Source: Terriglobia bacterium (GTDB taxonomy: Bacteria; Acidobacteriota; Terriglobia; Terriglobales; Acidobacteriaceae). From it: a stretch of DNA of 64,000 bases. Where the stretch lies: the NCBI GenBank assembly GCA_020072845.1, contig JAIQGF010000009.1, positions 1 through 64,000 of the forward strand, in the 5' to 3' direction. Of the stretch, positions 16,201 to 23,253 are shown in pieces (position 1 is the first letter of the stretch; each line of letters opens with the position of its first letter). A program made the position numbers and the translations under genes. The notes under the pieces were generated by a model that made no database searches, had not been told where the DNA came from, and worked only from the letters and a program-made list of their open reading frames with translations.

Positions 16201-18993
16201 CAGCGACCCGCCGTTGGTGAAGAACGTTCCCGCCGTGCCGTCGGGTCCGACAAAATTGAATGGCCCATCCGCATTGTTGCTGGCCGCCACTTGGAATTGA
16301 ATGGCGGTACCGGTAGGAGTGTCGGCCGTCCATGACAGGGTGGACCAGTTTACATTCGCGCCTGGAGCCGGATTGGCATCTTTGGTCGAAGATACGAGGG
16401 TGCCGGAGGACGCAAAGCCGGACATCATGAACACCGTAAAACCGAGATCGCGGCCGCCCGACGTCGAATCTGCCGTCCAGGTTGAACCGCTGTTCGTAGA
16501 GGTTACTTGTTGCCCGTTGGCGAATGGATTGCTGTCGGGTGAAGTGCAACTGCAGACGTACGCATAGGTGCCCACGGAGGGATTCGATGTAGCGCGGAAG
16601 ATCACTGCGTACGTTGTGCCTGCGATGAGCGTCGGCGGACTGCTGAAGTTCGCAGTGAAGTAGCCCCCACTGCCGCTTGAAAATCCTGTGATCGTCGCGG
16701 TCGCCAGATCGGCGCCCGTAGGCACAGCCGGGCTGCCCGTGGTCGCTCTGATCGAAACGGTAATGTCCGGAGTAGTGCCAGTGCAGCCGCTGCAGAACAG
16801 GTCCAGGTCGACTCTTGTTAGTTGACCGCTAACTCCCGCTTTGAAGGTCTGGCCGGCCCAGCTCGTGGCAGTAAAGCCGAAGCCGCTGGTGGTTACCGTT
16901 GTGTTCTGCTGATCGATGTTCGCAGGATTCGCCAGAATGACGTCGCCAGGACTGCCGGTGAGGTCGCAATTGCTGGGTACGCCGGCTTGGAAGTCCGCTT
17001 GCGTCGTATCCGTGAAGCAGCCGCTGGTGGCCGCCGCCGTCAGGGCGAAGTTCTGCGTAGTGATCGCGCCATCGCTCACCACGATATTCGCTGCCGTCTT
17101 GGAGTTGTAACCCGGGAAGCGGGTCGCAACACTCGGATAGACGCCGGAAGCAAGAGCCGCAAAACTGTAATTGCCATTCACGTCGGTGGTCGCTGTCCTG
17201 CTCCCAAATTCCACGGTCGCGCCACTGATTGGATTGCCGCTCGCTGCCGCCGTCACTGTGCCTTGCAACGAACCAGTAACCACCCCCGTGCAACCCGGCA
17301 AACTGAATGTGCCGATGCGGGTGTTGAAGTTCAATCCCGTGGTCTGGTAGTAGAGGTTGGTGTACCAGAACGTGCAGCCATCAACGTCGAGGGTCATCGC
17401 GCTGTAATCACCCCAGCGTATGCAGGACGACGAACCGCAAATCCCAGACTGTGATCCCGTGCCCTCGATCAGCGATTGCTCCGTTTGCGTGATCGAGTTC
17501 ACCGGATCACCGGCGAGGCGTGCCGCATAACGAATGGCTGGTTTCAAGGTGGCGCTCGACGCCGAGTATCCGATCGCCATGTCCCCAGCGCGGTCCACGG
17601 CGACGCTGGGCATGAAGCGAAACACGGCGGCATCGGGGCTATAGGTGAAGGACTGGGTAGCGCTGGCTTCCACGCTCCCCCCGGTGACTTTCACCTGGTA
17701 GTAACGCACCGCGGCCTGGGTGGAGGTGACGTTGGAGGTTGGATTCCCCGCGCCAACGGTGTGGCTGGCCCACAAGGATTCGACTCCTCCGAGGTTGGTG
17801 TACTGGTTTTGCGCCATCAGGCGGAGGTACAGCGAATCCAGCCGGTTGGCGGGAGATGGCACAGTCGTGGAGTTGGAGTTGGAATACTGCGCCCACCACG
17901 TGGGCGTGATAGAGATGAATGGGCCGCTGAATGTGGACGTGCTGATGCTGGTCCAATCCACATGGAATTTATAAACGCTGACCGCGCTGAAATACTGCCA
18001 TACAACCGCGAAGTAGTTCGGGCTGCCTGCGGGTGGCGTCCCGGTTTGCAGCCGGGCATTGCTGGGAAGCAGCGTGAATTCGGCGGACGGAGCATCGAAG
18101 GAGAGGATTTGGACCGTCGGCTCTCCGGCGTACATTTGCGCCTTATTGAACGCCCACACGCGAACGTTCTGATATGAACCGCCGGCGCCAAAGCCAAACA
18201 AGTTGGCCGACATGTACAGACCATCAGGCCAGAGACCAAACTTGGGGTAGTCGCCGAACCCGCTGGTGGAACTGATGGAATAGAAATTCCAGCCGCCCGC
18301 CACCGGATCGCCCGACTTGGAAACTGCGAAACACTGATACGCAGGAGCAATGATGTTGCCCGACCCATCGAACTTGAAGGCAAAATCGGTCAGGATCCAG
18401 CGGTCCTCAAACGTGTCATAGAGGACGACCGGATCCCCGAAATTGTTGGTGTCGCACAGGTTGCCGAAATTGCCCTGGCTCATCAACGAATTGAACGTGA
18501 ACGCCGCCAGGCGAACGCCGTTCTTGCCATAAATGCCAACCGAAAAATTGATGGTCTGAATATAGTGTTGAGGCCCCACGTCTCCGTTGGTGTCGGGCGG
18601 ATGGCCGCCCCCCCAGTTGGCAAAATCGAGTCCCTCGAAACTGCTGCTCGGCGTTGGGGCAGGTGCGTTGAGGGTCGCTGCTGCGGCCGAGGTTGCCATG
18701 CCACTCTGAGCGACGGCGGCGGTCCCCGGGTAAGGCACCGGCGTGACTTCCGGCTCTTCAAATTCCGGCCGCTCGAACTTCGTTGGGGGCACCTGCGGCA
18801 AGGTCCTCACGTCTCCATGAAACGGCTTCCCGCGCGTCAAGTGTTCCTCTCGGGGGTGGCGCATCACGTTGACGCCGGCAATGGCTGAGGAGGGGGCTTG
18901 CGCCGTCACTTCCTGACCACGGACGCAGACCGGCAGCAGAAATGTGAAAGGGAGAACTAAGGCACTCCACCTGCGGACGACCCCGTGGCGCAT
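10237..18993 (-). CDS. Giant secreted protein: four discoidin domains, beta-helix, ASH, FN3
   Basis: A 2918-aa exported protein. Residues 1-26 are a signal peptide (ALVLPFTFLLPVCVRG). Residues ~115-600 are a large N-terminal region with P-P-D-T-N-G-D-V-G-P and W-G-D-Y-S-A, resembling secreted beta-propeller-like domains. A carboxypeptidase-regulatory-like fold follows (~605-680), then Ig-like domains, including two with A-Q-T-I-T-F-G-A-L. Four F5/8-type C (discoidin) domains lie at about 1232-1372, 1485-1627, 1635-1782 and 1889-2034, each with D-G-N-P and E-I-Q-I-D-L-G. A right-handed beta-helix (pectate-lyase-like, ~2052-2610), two ASH domains (~2629-2835) and a terminal FN3 complete it. This suggests polysaccharide binding and possibly lysis at the cell surface. 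No catalytic residues could be assigned. The ATG overlaps the stop of a small upstream ORF. Confidence 0.88.
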   Translation of the reverse strand: MRHGVVRRWSALVLPFTFLLPVCVRGQEVTAQAPSSAIAGVNVMRHPREEHLTRGKPFHGDVRTLPQVPPTKFERPEFEEPEVTPVPYPGTAAVAQSGMATSAAAATLNAPAPTPSSSFEGLDFANWGGGHPPDTNGDVGPQHYIQTINFSVGIYGKNGVRLAAFTFNSLMSQGNFGNLCDTNNFGDPVVLYDTFEDRWILTDFAFKFDGSGNIIAPAYQCFAVSKSGDPVAGGWNFYSISSTSGFGDYPKFGLWPDGLYMSANLFGFGAGGSYQNVRVWAFNKAQMYAGEPTVQILSFDAPSAEFTLLPSNARLQTGTPPAGSPNYFAVVWQYFSAVSVYKFHVDWTSISTSTFSGPFISITPTWWAQYSNSNSTTVPSPANRLDSLYLRLMAQNQYTNLGGVESLWASHTVGAGNPTSNVTSTQAAVRYYQVKVTGGSVEASATQSFTYSPDAAVFRFMPSVAVDRAGDMAIGYSASSATLKPAIRYAARLAGDPVNSITQTEQSLIEGTGSQSGICGSSSCIRWGDYSAMTLDVDGCTFWYTNLYYQTTGLNFNTRIGTFSLPGCTGVVTGSLQGTVTAAASGNPISGATVEFGSRTATTDVNGNYSFAALASGVYPSVATRFPGYNSKTAANIVVSDGAITTQNFALTAAATSGCFTDTTQADFQAGVPSNCDLTGSPGDVILANPANIDQQNTTVTTSGFGFTATSWAGQTFKAGVSGQLTRVDLDLFCSGCTGTTPDITVSIRATTGSPAVPTGADLATATITGFSSGSGGYFTANFSSPPTLIAGTTYAVIFRATSNPSVGTYAYVCSCTSPDSNPFANGQQVTSTNSGSTWTADSTSGGRDLGFTVFMMSGFASSGTLVSSTKDANPAPGANVNWSTLSWTADTPTGTAIQFQVAASNNADGPFNFVGPDGTAGTFFTNGGSLAQFTGQRYLKYQASLSTTSSAVTPTLHDVSVCFSDLGPSTLAVAAASGPVGGTADLSATLTSAGAGVSGKSISFKLNGNDVGSAISDASGNATVAAVSLAGISAGSYPGAVTAAFAGDSAYGASSGSGTLTVQKLAQTITFGALANKTFGNPDFGVSATASSGLTVTFAVSGNCSVTGATVHLSGAGSCTITASQVGDGTYGPAANVQQSFSIAKAAQTITFGALANKMLGDPDFTVSATASSGLAVTFAASGNCTVTGSTVHISGAGSCTITASQAGDNNYNPAADVPRSFSILTSGVLPANGWRVLYVDSQETSCTNEAGTKAIDGNPGTMWVTQWCNSGPATPHEIQIDLGANYTISGFQYLPRQDPYSNGNIANYEFYVSTNGVNWGTAVSTGTLMASASDHTQKQVTFTGTVGRYVRLRALTEVNGGPWTNVAELNVLGSAVATSGPQVGSLTLSPASIAGGGTISTATVTLTSAPLANATVTLASSNPAAATVPATVTVNAGTTSANFTVTSASSVSATALSVINASYNGSTAAALLTVTPGTSATAPIPHNGWRVLYVDSQETGCVNQGATNAIDGNPSTMWVTQWCNSAPPTPHEIQIDLGAYYTISGFQYLPRQDQYFNGNIRDYEFYVSTDGVNWGNPVANGKLITSSQDKSLKQVTFTGVVGRYVRLRALSEVNGGPWTDAAEINVLGTVALSTIPRAGWRLVYVDSQETNCTNQGATNAFDGNPATMWVTEWCNSAPPTPHEIQIDLGASYSIIGFQYLPRQDQYSNGNIANYEFYVSTDGVNWGNPASSGTLITKSSDHSQKQVTFAGTVGRYVRLRALTEVNGGPWTVVAELNVLGSAVATSGAQVASVILTPASIAAGGDTSTASVTLTSAPLTDVSMALTSSNPGAATVPATVAVSAGTITASFPVTSASTVSTTVTSVIGATVNGSNGTAILTVTPPSLASIPQSGWRVLYVDSVATCGNGGATNAIDGNPGTTWFTEWCKSSPPAPHEIQIDLGASYTISGFQYLPRQDQYSNGNIANYEFYVSMDGVNWGTAVASGTLMTSASDHTQKQVTFTGTAGRYVRLRALTEVTGGPWTAVAELNVLGAPVWSGLLAPSRAINWSSAGVTGGIPNRTTVCATINPYAGPADAINTAIANCPSGQVVYLNAGIYHLSTGIVMQENVTLRGAGADQTFLVFTLSDVAICTLIPTDICFQKHPLYYGSGEVQPGGSNAATWTAGYAKGTTQITLSNIGSSGLSVGQYIFLDQANDIADNGSLFVCDTTSPFACSALGSSPGRNLNGVDRSQIQIVKITDCTPSCTSGSTFTITPGLYAGNWSAAKNPGAWWMSPIQSAGLEDLSIDNNNNGAFTGGAVMLAGAMNCWIKGVRSISPGYYRNHVWLFQSAHNTVQDSYFYGVLGTSSRGVESGIASDDLIMNNIFQNVDTPLLAGTSEAEVYGYNFSINDNYSGVPSLLNQSTDVHGAGTIYNLFESNNGNGFRADVMQGAGGLNTLFRNRYNGWESGKTQSLNPIIISSYNRYENLIGNVLGQSGVQTAYENSDVPIYDIGRGDCCDGVVVADDSIVVSTMMRWGNYDTVNRANRFLASEVPSGIGAYANPVPAGDTLPPSFFLNAKPGWWGTMPWPAVGPDVTGGDIPDIDGHAYKLPAQLCYDNATKDANGVLIDFNADRCYAAAGPPESSALAVTPTEISFGDVAVGNTQTLAITISNPGTTSTIVSAGTASGTGFAIVSPTFPLALAAGANQVVTISFSPQSIGSITGGVTFTSNAASSPVVSLVASGNGITPITCFTVAPTDVSFGTAILGFTSLQSVTLSNTGNTSLTLSSTTVTGAGYSVTNPALPITIPVGFSQPITISFTPPGDGPSSGTVTFNTNATCTPAPPVALTGTGGFASGHTATLNWTASTTATDVSYNVYRSTTSGILFQKINVAPVTGTTFVDSSLASGQTYFWVITALGGDGTESSYSTEISATVGTP
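12895..15300 (-). repeat. Duplicated discoidin-Ig-discoidin module
   Basis: Four ~430-base discoidin-coding segments begin near 15300, 14540, 14085 and 13320. The spacing (760, 455, 765) shows a two-copy module of discoidin, Ig-like spacer, discoidin with an offset of about 1215 bases. Copies share long runs, such as the codons for F-Q-Y-L-P-R-Q-D and G-R-Y-V-R-L-R-A-L. Confidence 0.8.
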
Positions 18994-19115
18994 CAGGCGA
19001 ACCTCACATCAGGCAGGGAAAACGGCGCGCGGTTTGGACTGAGAGGATTGGTTTGCGCTGCTGCCAGCACGGCAATAGCAAACCAGCAACAGATGGCCGT
19101 CCCGAGATGTTTCAA
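18993..19115 (-). CDS. Possible 40-aa secreted peptide coupled to the giant gene
   Basis: A TTG at 19115 opens a 40-codon frame: K-H-L-G-T-A-I-C-C-W-F-A-I-A-V-L-A-A-A-Q followed by about 20 polar residues. It looks like a signal peptide with an A-x-A cleavage site plus a short mature part. GGGGAGAG lies about ten bases upstream. Its TGA (18995-18993) shares one base with the ATG of the 2918-aa gene, a classic translational-coupling arrangement. The giant protein has its own signal peptide, so this is not simply its missing N-terminus. It may be a leader peptide controlling translation, a tiny secreted peptide, or chance. No homologue is known to me. Confidence 0.42.
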   Translation of the reverse strand: MKHLGTAICCWFAIAVLAAAQTNPLSPNRAPFSLPDVRFA

Positions 19116-19663
19116 TGTGAGTACTCTCCCCGCAGAATCCCAGTAAGGTTTAAGGGGGAGAGGAATATAGCTTACAGCAGCAGCGCCGGACAATCAACCG
19201 GAATGTTCGGTTTTGGTGCAATTTTGGCGCAGTACTGGGACGAGTTAAGACCATGCGCAGGAACACCTTACGTGGAAGGTTGGTGGACCTGACCTGGACA
19301 GGAGAACCGCTTCCCGGTTCGGACACGGGGGCGCATAAACCGTTACTGCTGATCGGGCCGAGCGAAGTTTTCAGTCCCACTTTGCACCCTGCGTGTGGCA
19401 GTCGATGAGGGCCGCTCATCGCTCCGGTAGGCCTTTGTTTTGTTCATGCCGGCGGTCGGCGCGGTCCTGCGGCCCGTCTTCCATCGGAATATGTCGTTCG
19501 ACAATCTTGGGTTGATGTAAACTGCGCCACGAGCGACCCCCCTCAGGTGCAAATCGGCACACTTTCGGAGGCGTATCTGCCGACGCAGTGCTGTGAGCTA
19601 AGTGCATGGGCGCTGTTTGACGTTGGGGCAATCCCGTTGGTCCGCCTTTGTGAGGAAACTGGA
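19116..19663. other. Divergent intergenic region
   Basis: 548 bases upstream of both the giant surface-protein gene and the small FN3 gene. Short frames on the minus strand (around 19340-19630) have no recognisable family and no good start site. On the minus strand near 19208-19226 there is a weak sigma-54-like sequence (TTGCA preceded at the right distance by TG instead of GG), too poor to call. Confidence 0.45.
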
Positions 19664-20140
19664 ATGTTGCGTCGCAGTCACAACCACTCCCGAGCTCATG
19701 GCTACCGTACAGTGTTGGGTTTAACGGCGGGTCGTGCGCGTACGATCACTGTGTTAACGTTTTTGTTAACAATAGCAACGATAGCGCAGGAAGTTCCAAC
19801 CCGCCCCGCCCCGCCAATATTGAGTGCGCCCGCCGTTCAGCAGCGGTCCGTTCCCTCAGCGGTCCCCCGGGAACAGAAAGTCCATTGGGCGGAACTGAGT
19901 TGGACGCCGAGCTCGAGCAAAGGCATCGATGGTTATTACGTATATCGAACCGTCGCCGGAAGCGGCGCTAAGCCCCAGCGCATCACCGCTCATCCGGTGA
20001 AGGGAACAAAATACAGGGACACTACGGTCAAGCCTGGCACGACATACATTTACTCCATCAGCGCTGTGCAGAAGATCAACTCCCGGTGGGTCGAAAGCGA
20101 TCGCACGCCACTGGTGACAGCGCGAATACCAAGTCCGTAG
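19664..20140 (+). CDS. Exported single fibronectin type III domain protein
   Basis: A 158-aa protein. Basic N-terminus, hydrophobic segment ~27-41 (ITVLTFLLTIATIAQ), a Pro/Ala-rich linker, then one FN3 module: A-E-L-S-W-T-P-S, G-I-D-G-Y-Y-V-Y-R-T, T-T-Y-I-Y-S-I-S-A-V and the terminal A-R-I-P-S-P. GAGGAA sits seven bases before ATG 19664; longer upstream readings have no such site. It immediately precedes ugd on the same strand (98 bases). It parallels the small FN3 protein at 3250, which also sits beside sugar-nucleotide genes, and it shares the C-terminal motif of the big surface proteins. The role is unknown. Confidence 0.75.
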   Translation: MLRRSHNHSRAHGYRTVLGLTAGRARTITVLTFLLTIATIAQEVPTRPAPPILSAPAVQQRSVPSAVPREQKVHWAELSWTPSSSKGIDGYYVYRTVAGSGAKPQRITAHPVKGTKYRDTTVKPGTTYIYSISAVQKINSRWVESDRTPLVTARIPSP

Positions 20141-20238
20141 ACATTGCCGGTTGTTGCCAACTGCCGAGACGTGCGGTTGCGGATGCGGCCCAGGCTGCGA
20201 GCTGGCCGCGATATACTTTGGTTGAATCAGGAGGAATT

Positions 20239-21639
20239 TTGCGGGTTTCGATCTTCGGGTGTGGATACGTCGGGCTGGTGACCGGCGCATGTCTGGCGGA
20301 AATCGGGCACCAGGTGCTGTGCTCCGACAACGATGCCGCCAAGGTTCAGACGCTGAAAAGCGGCAAACTGCCGATTTACGAACCCGGCCTGGACAGCGTG
20401 GTCGAAGCCAACGTCGCCGCCGGCCGGCTGCGCTTCTCGTCCGATCTGGAGGACGCGGCGAAGTCGGGAGATGTGCTGTTCGTGTGCGTCGGCACGCCAC
20501 CGCTGCCCAATGGCGAAGCCGACCTGAGCGCCGTCGACAACGTTGCCCGCCTGATTGCCAAGGTGGCCCGAACGCCCAAATTGGTGGTCGAGAAGAGCAC
20601 GGTTCCCATTCAGACCGGCCAGCAAGTGAAGCGCGCGCTCGCGGTCTACGGACGTCAGCAGGAGAAGTTGTTCCGCGTGGCATCCAACCCCGAGTTTCTG
20701 CGCGAGGGAACGGCGGTCGCCGATTTCCTGCACCCGGACCGCATTGTCGTGGGGGTGGACGATCCCGAGTCGGAACAGATCCTGCGCGAAATGTACGGGC
20801 CGATTGTGGAGCGAAACTTCCACTGCCGGATCCACAATAACAACTGCGGTGTGCGGCCCGCCCCGCGCTTCCTGGTTACCACCATCAACAGCGCGGAGCT
20901 CATCAAGCACGCTTCCAATTCGTTCCTGGCGCTGAAAATCTCCTATGCAAATCTTATTGCCGACGTCTGTGAGCAAATGGGCGCGGACATCGCCCAGGTC
21001 ACGCAAGCCATGGGAATGGATCCGCGCATCGGCAGCGCATTTCTGAACGCCGGCCTCGGGTTCGGCGGCTTCTGCCTGCCCAAGGATGTGCAGGCGTTCA
21101 TCCACCTGGGAGAGACCGCCGGCGTCGACATGGCGATGCTGCGCAGTGCCGAGGAAATCAACAAGAGTCGCGTCACCAAATACGTCAACCGGTTGCGGAA
21201 GCTGCTCTGGGTCCTGAAGGACAAGCACGTCGGGGTGCTCGGTCTGGCCTTCAAGCCCTACACCGATGACATCCGTTTTGCCCCCGCGATTGACTTGATC
21301 AAGGCACTCGCAGGCGAGGGAGTCCGGGTGAAGGCGTATGATCCGGAAGCGATGGAGCGCGCTGCGACGGAGCTGCCGGGCATCCAGCTATGCCGCCGCG
21401 CCGACGAGGTCGCGGAAGGCGTCGATGCGCTGCTGGTGGCCACCGAGTGGCCGGAATTCAAGCAACTCGATTGGCAGCTGTTGCGCGAGCGCATGAGCCG
21501 TCCCCTGATTCTGGATTGCCGAAACCTGCTGGATGCGGACAAGATGATCTCGATCGGCTATGAGTACTACTGTGTCGGCCGGCCGGAGCGGGATCCAGAA
21601 GCGGGGACCAGCTTTGGGGAAGCCGCATCCCGCCGGTAG
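20239..21639 (+). CDS. ugd: UDP-glucose 6-dehydrogenase
   Basis: A 466-aa enzyme converting UDP-glucose to UDP-glucuronate with two NAD+. The N-terminal Rossmann motif is G7-C-G-Y-V-G12. The catalytic Cys is C279 in G-F-G-G-F-C-L-P-K-D. The C-terminal UDP-binding part has G-L-A-F-K-P-Y-T-D-D-I-R, and V-G-T-P-P-L-P-N-G-E-A-D lies in the NAD domain. The start is TTG 20239, preceded by a strong AGGAGG four bases upstream and placed right at the Rossmann strand; earlier in-frame starts overlap the FN3 gene. A Cys/Asn-rich stretch (H-C-R-I-H-N-N-N-C-G-V-R) around residue 195-206 is a small insertion relative to the usual family. It supplies glucuronate and, through the decarboxylase at 32869, xylose donors. 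Confidence 0.93.
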   Translation: MRVSIFGCGYVGLVTGACLAEIGHQVLCSDNDAAKVQTLKSGKLPIYEPGLDSVVEANVAAGRLRFSSDLEDAAKSGDVLFVCVGTPPLPNGEADLSAVDNVARLIAKVARTPKLVVEKSTVPIQTGQQVKRALAVYGRQQEKLFRVASNPEFLREGTAVADFLHPDRIVVGVDDPESEQILREMYGPIVERNFHCRIHNNNCGVRPAPRFLVTTINSAELIKHASNSFLALKISYANLIADVCEQMGADIAQVTQAMGMDPRIGSAFLNAGLGFGGFCLPKDVQAFIHLGETAGVDMAMLRSAEEINKSRVTKYVNRLRKLLWVLKDKHVGVLGLAFKPYTDDIRFAPAIDLIKALAGEGVRVKAYDPEAMERAATELPGIQLCRRADEVAEGVDALLVATEWPEFKQLDWQLLRERMSRPLILDCRNLLDADKMISIGYEYYCVGRPERDPEAGTSFGEAASRR

Positions 21640-21662
21640 TATTCGTCGGTTTTTGCGGCATT

Positions 21663-23165
21663 GTGGTTCGGAAAGAATTTGCGAGCCCAAGAATCTTGAA
21701 TTCTCGCGAGGGGCAGGGAACTCGTGCGCGGCGCGTTCTCGTTGCGCTGCTGATGGCACTCCTGACAGCGGCCACGGTGCTGCCCATTTGGGCGGTCAAG
21801 TTTCCGCCTCTCCTTGATTACCCCAATCATCTGGCCAGCAGCTATGTCCTCGCCCACCTGCATGATTCGCTCCCGTTTCATTCCTGGTACGCGGCCGATT
21901 GGGGACCCTATCCCTATGTCGCCATGGACGTCATGCTGCGAGCACTGCAATTTCTTTTGCCGATTGAGGTGGCCGGCCGGTTGTACCTCACTTTCGCGGT
22001 GCTCGCATTGCCGGCGGCCATGTGGTTCTTTGTTCGGCAATCGAATCCAGGACAGGACGCCATTGCCTGCTGGGCGTTGGTGGGAACGCACAACATTTTC
22101 TTTCTGCTGGGATATTTGAATTTCTACGTTGGGCTGGCGTTCGGCTTCCTGGCACTCGGGCTTTGGCTGAAATGGAATGCGCGCCCGTCACTATTCTCTT
22201 GGCTGCTCGCGATGCTGGCGGTCAGCGTGACGTATTTTTCGCATTTGCTTGCCTTCGGCATCGTTGGCATCGCGGTTACCGCCTATTGCGCCTTTGCGCG
22301 ACAGTCTGTCCGCTCGCTGCTGCTGACCTGGGTCATGTTCGTGCCCGGCGCGTGCTGCTACCTGTACTCCGCCCGAATCATGGAAAAGCAACACAGCGGG
22401 TTCGTTTTTCTCGGCTTGTCCGAGAAGATCGACAACCTGCACGGCATGATGCACGGATATTCCGACGCACTGGATGTCGTCACGCTGGTCGCGTTATGCG
22501 TTTACTTCCTGTGCGCATGGTTCCGCAATAGCGAGTTCCGCTGGAACTGGCGCTGGATCGGCGTGGGAGCGGTTCTGTTAGCCGCGTACTTCATACTGCC
22601 TTATTCCTACGGCGATGGTTTCGACCTGGACATACGCGTTCTTCCCGTTTTGTTCGGTATAACGCTGGCGTTCGCCAGGGTTGGTCGGCGAGCTTGGTGG
22701 CTGGCTCCGCTGGTCCTCGCGCTGTTTTGCGTGCGAGTGGCGGATATCACATACAACTACCGGAGCATGCAGCCGGAATTGAAAGGCTTGGCAGCGTCCT
22801 TCGACCTTACATTCCCGAACGCGCGCGTGCTCCCAATCGTCCAGGCCGATGAAGATAGCGATGCGTTGCACCACGCCTTCGCGCATTTTTGGGCTTATGG
22901 CGTCATCCGCCGGCGCTGGTTCTCGCCCTACTTGTTTGAGTTACCCGGACTGAATCCACTAAAAGTAGCTCGACAGTCGTACACGCTGGATGGTTTCTGG
23001 GAATTGGATTACCGGGAAACGCCGGATTGGCGAGCGATCCAGGCGGACTACGATTTCGTGTGGAGTTATAACGCGCCCCAGTACGATGCCGGCTTGAAGA
23101 AAATCGGCACGTTAACGTATGCGGACGGAAAGCTCCGCCTGTACCGCCTCACGGCGTTGCGGTGA
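21663..23165 (+). CDS. Polytopic membrane protein, possible GT-C type
   Basis: A 500-aa integral membrane protein with about nine to ten hydrophobic segments between residues ~25 and 365, then a soluble C-terminal domain of ~130 aa. A P-P-L-L-D-Y-P-N-H motif follows the first span; an acidic motif in the first extracytoplasmic loop is typical of GT-C glycosyltransferases that use polyprenyl-phosphate sugars. I cannot assign a family with certainty. The start is GTG 21663, 23 bases after ugd. The next gene encodes a dolichyl-phosphate-mannose-synthase-like GT2, which would fit a lipid-linked donor for this protein. That pairing is an inference. Confidence 0.6.
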   Translation: MVRKEFASPRILNSREGQGTRARRVLVALLMALLTAATVLPIWAVKFPPLLDYPNHLASSYVLAHLHDSLPFHSWYAADWGPYPYVAMDVMLRALQFLLPIEVAGRLYLTFAVLALPAAMWFFVRQSNPGQDAIACWALVGTHNIFFLLGYLNFYVGLAFGFLALGLWLKWNARPSLFSWLLAMLAVSVTYFSHLLAFGIVGIAVTAYCAFARQSVRSLLLTWVMFVPGACCYLYSARIMEKQHSGFVFLGLSEKIDNLHGMMHGYSDALDVVTLVALCVYFLCAWFRNSEFRWNWRWIGVGAVLLAAYFILPYSYGDGFDLDIRVLPVLFGITLAFARVGRRAWWLAPLVLALFCVRVADITYNYRSMQPELKGLAASFDLTFPNARVLPIVQADEDSDALHHAFAHFWAYGVIRRRWFSPYLFELPGLNPLKVARQSYTLDGFWELDYRETPDWRAIQADYDFVWSYNAPQYDAGLKKIGTLTYADGKLRLYRLTALR

Positions 23166-23253
23166 CGTAGAACACGTTCTCAATCGTGGGGGCGGCGGCT
23201 TCCAAGGCAGCGTCAGATGCGGCGCGACATGGCGCGCCGGATAGTCAGTTAAA

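Noticed and set aside
19208-19226. Minus-strand sigma-54-like site before the giant surface gene
   Set aside because: The -12 TTGCA is good, but the invariant -24 GG reads TG and other positions miss.
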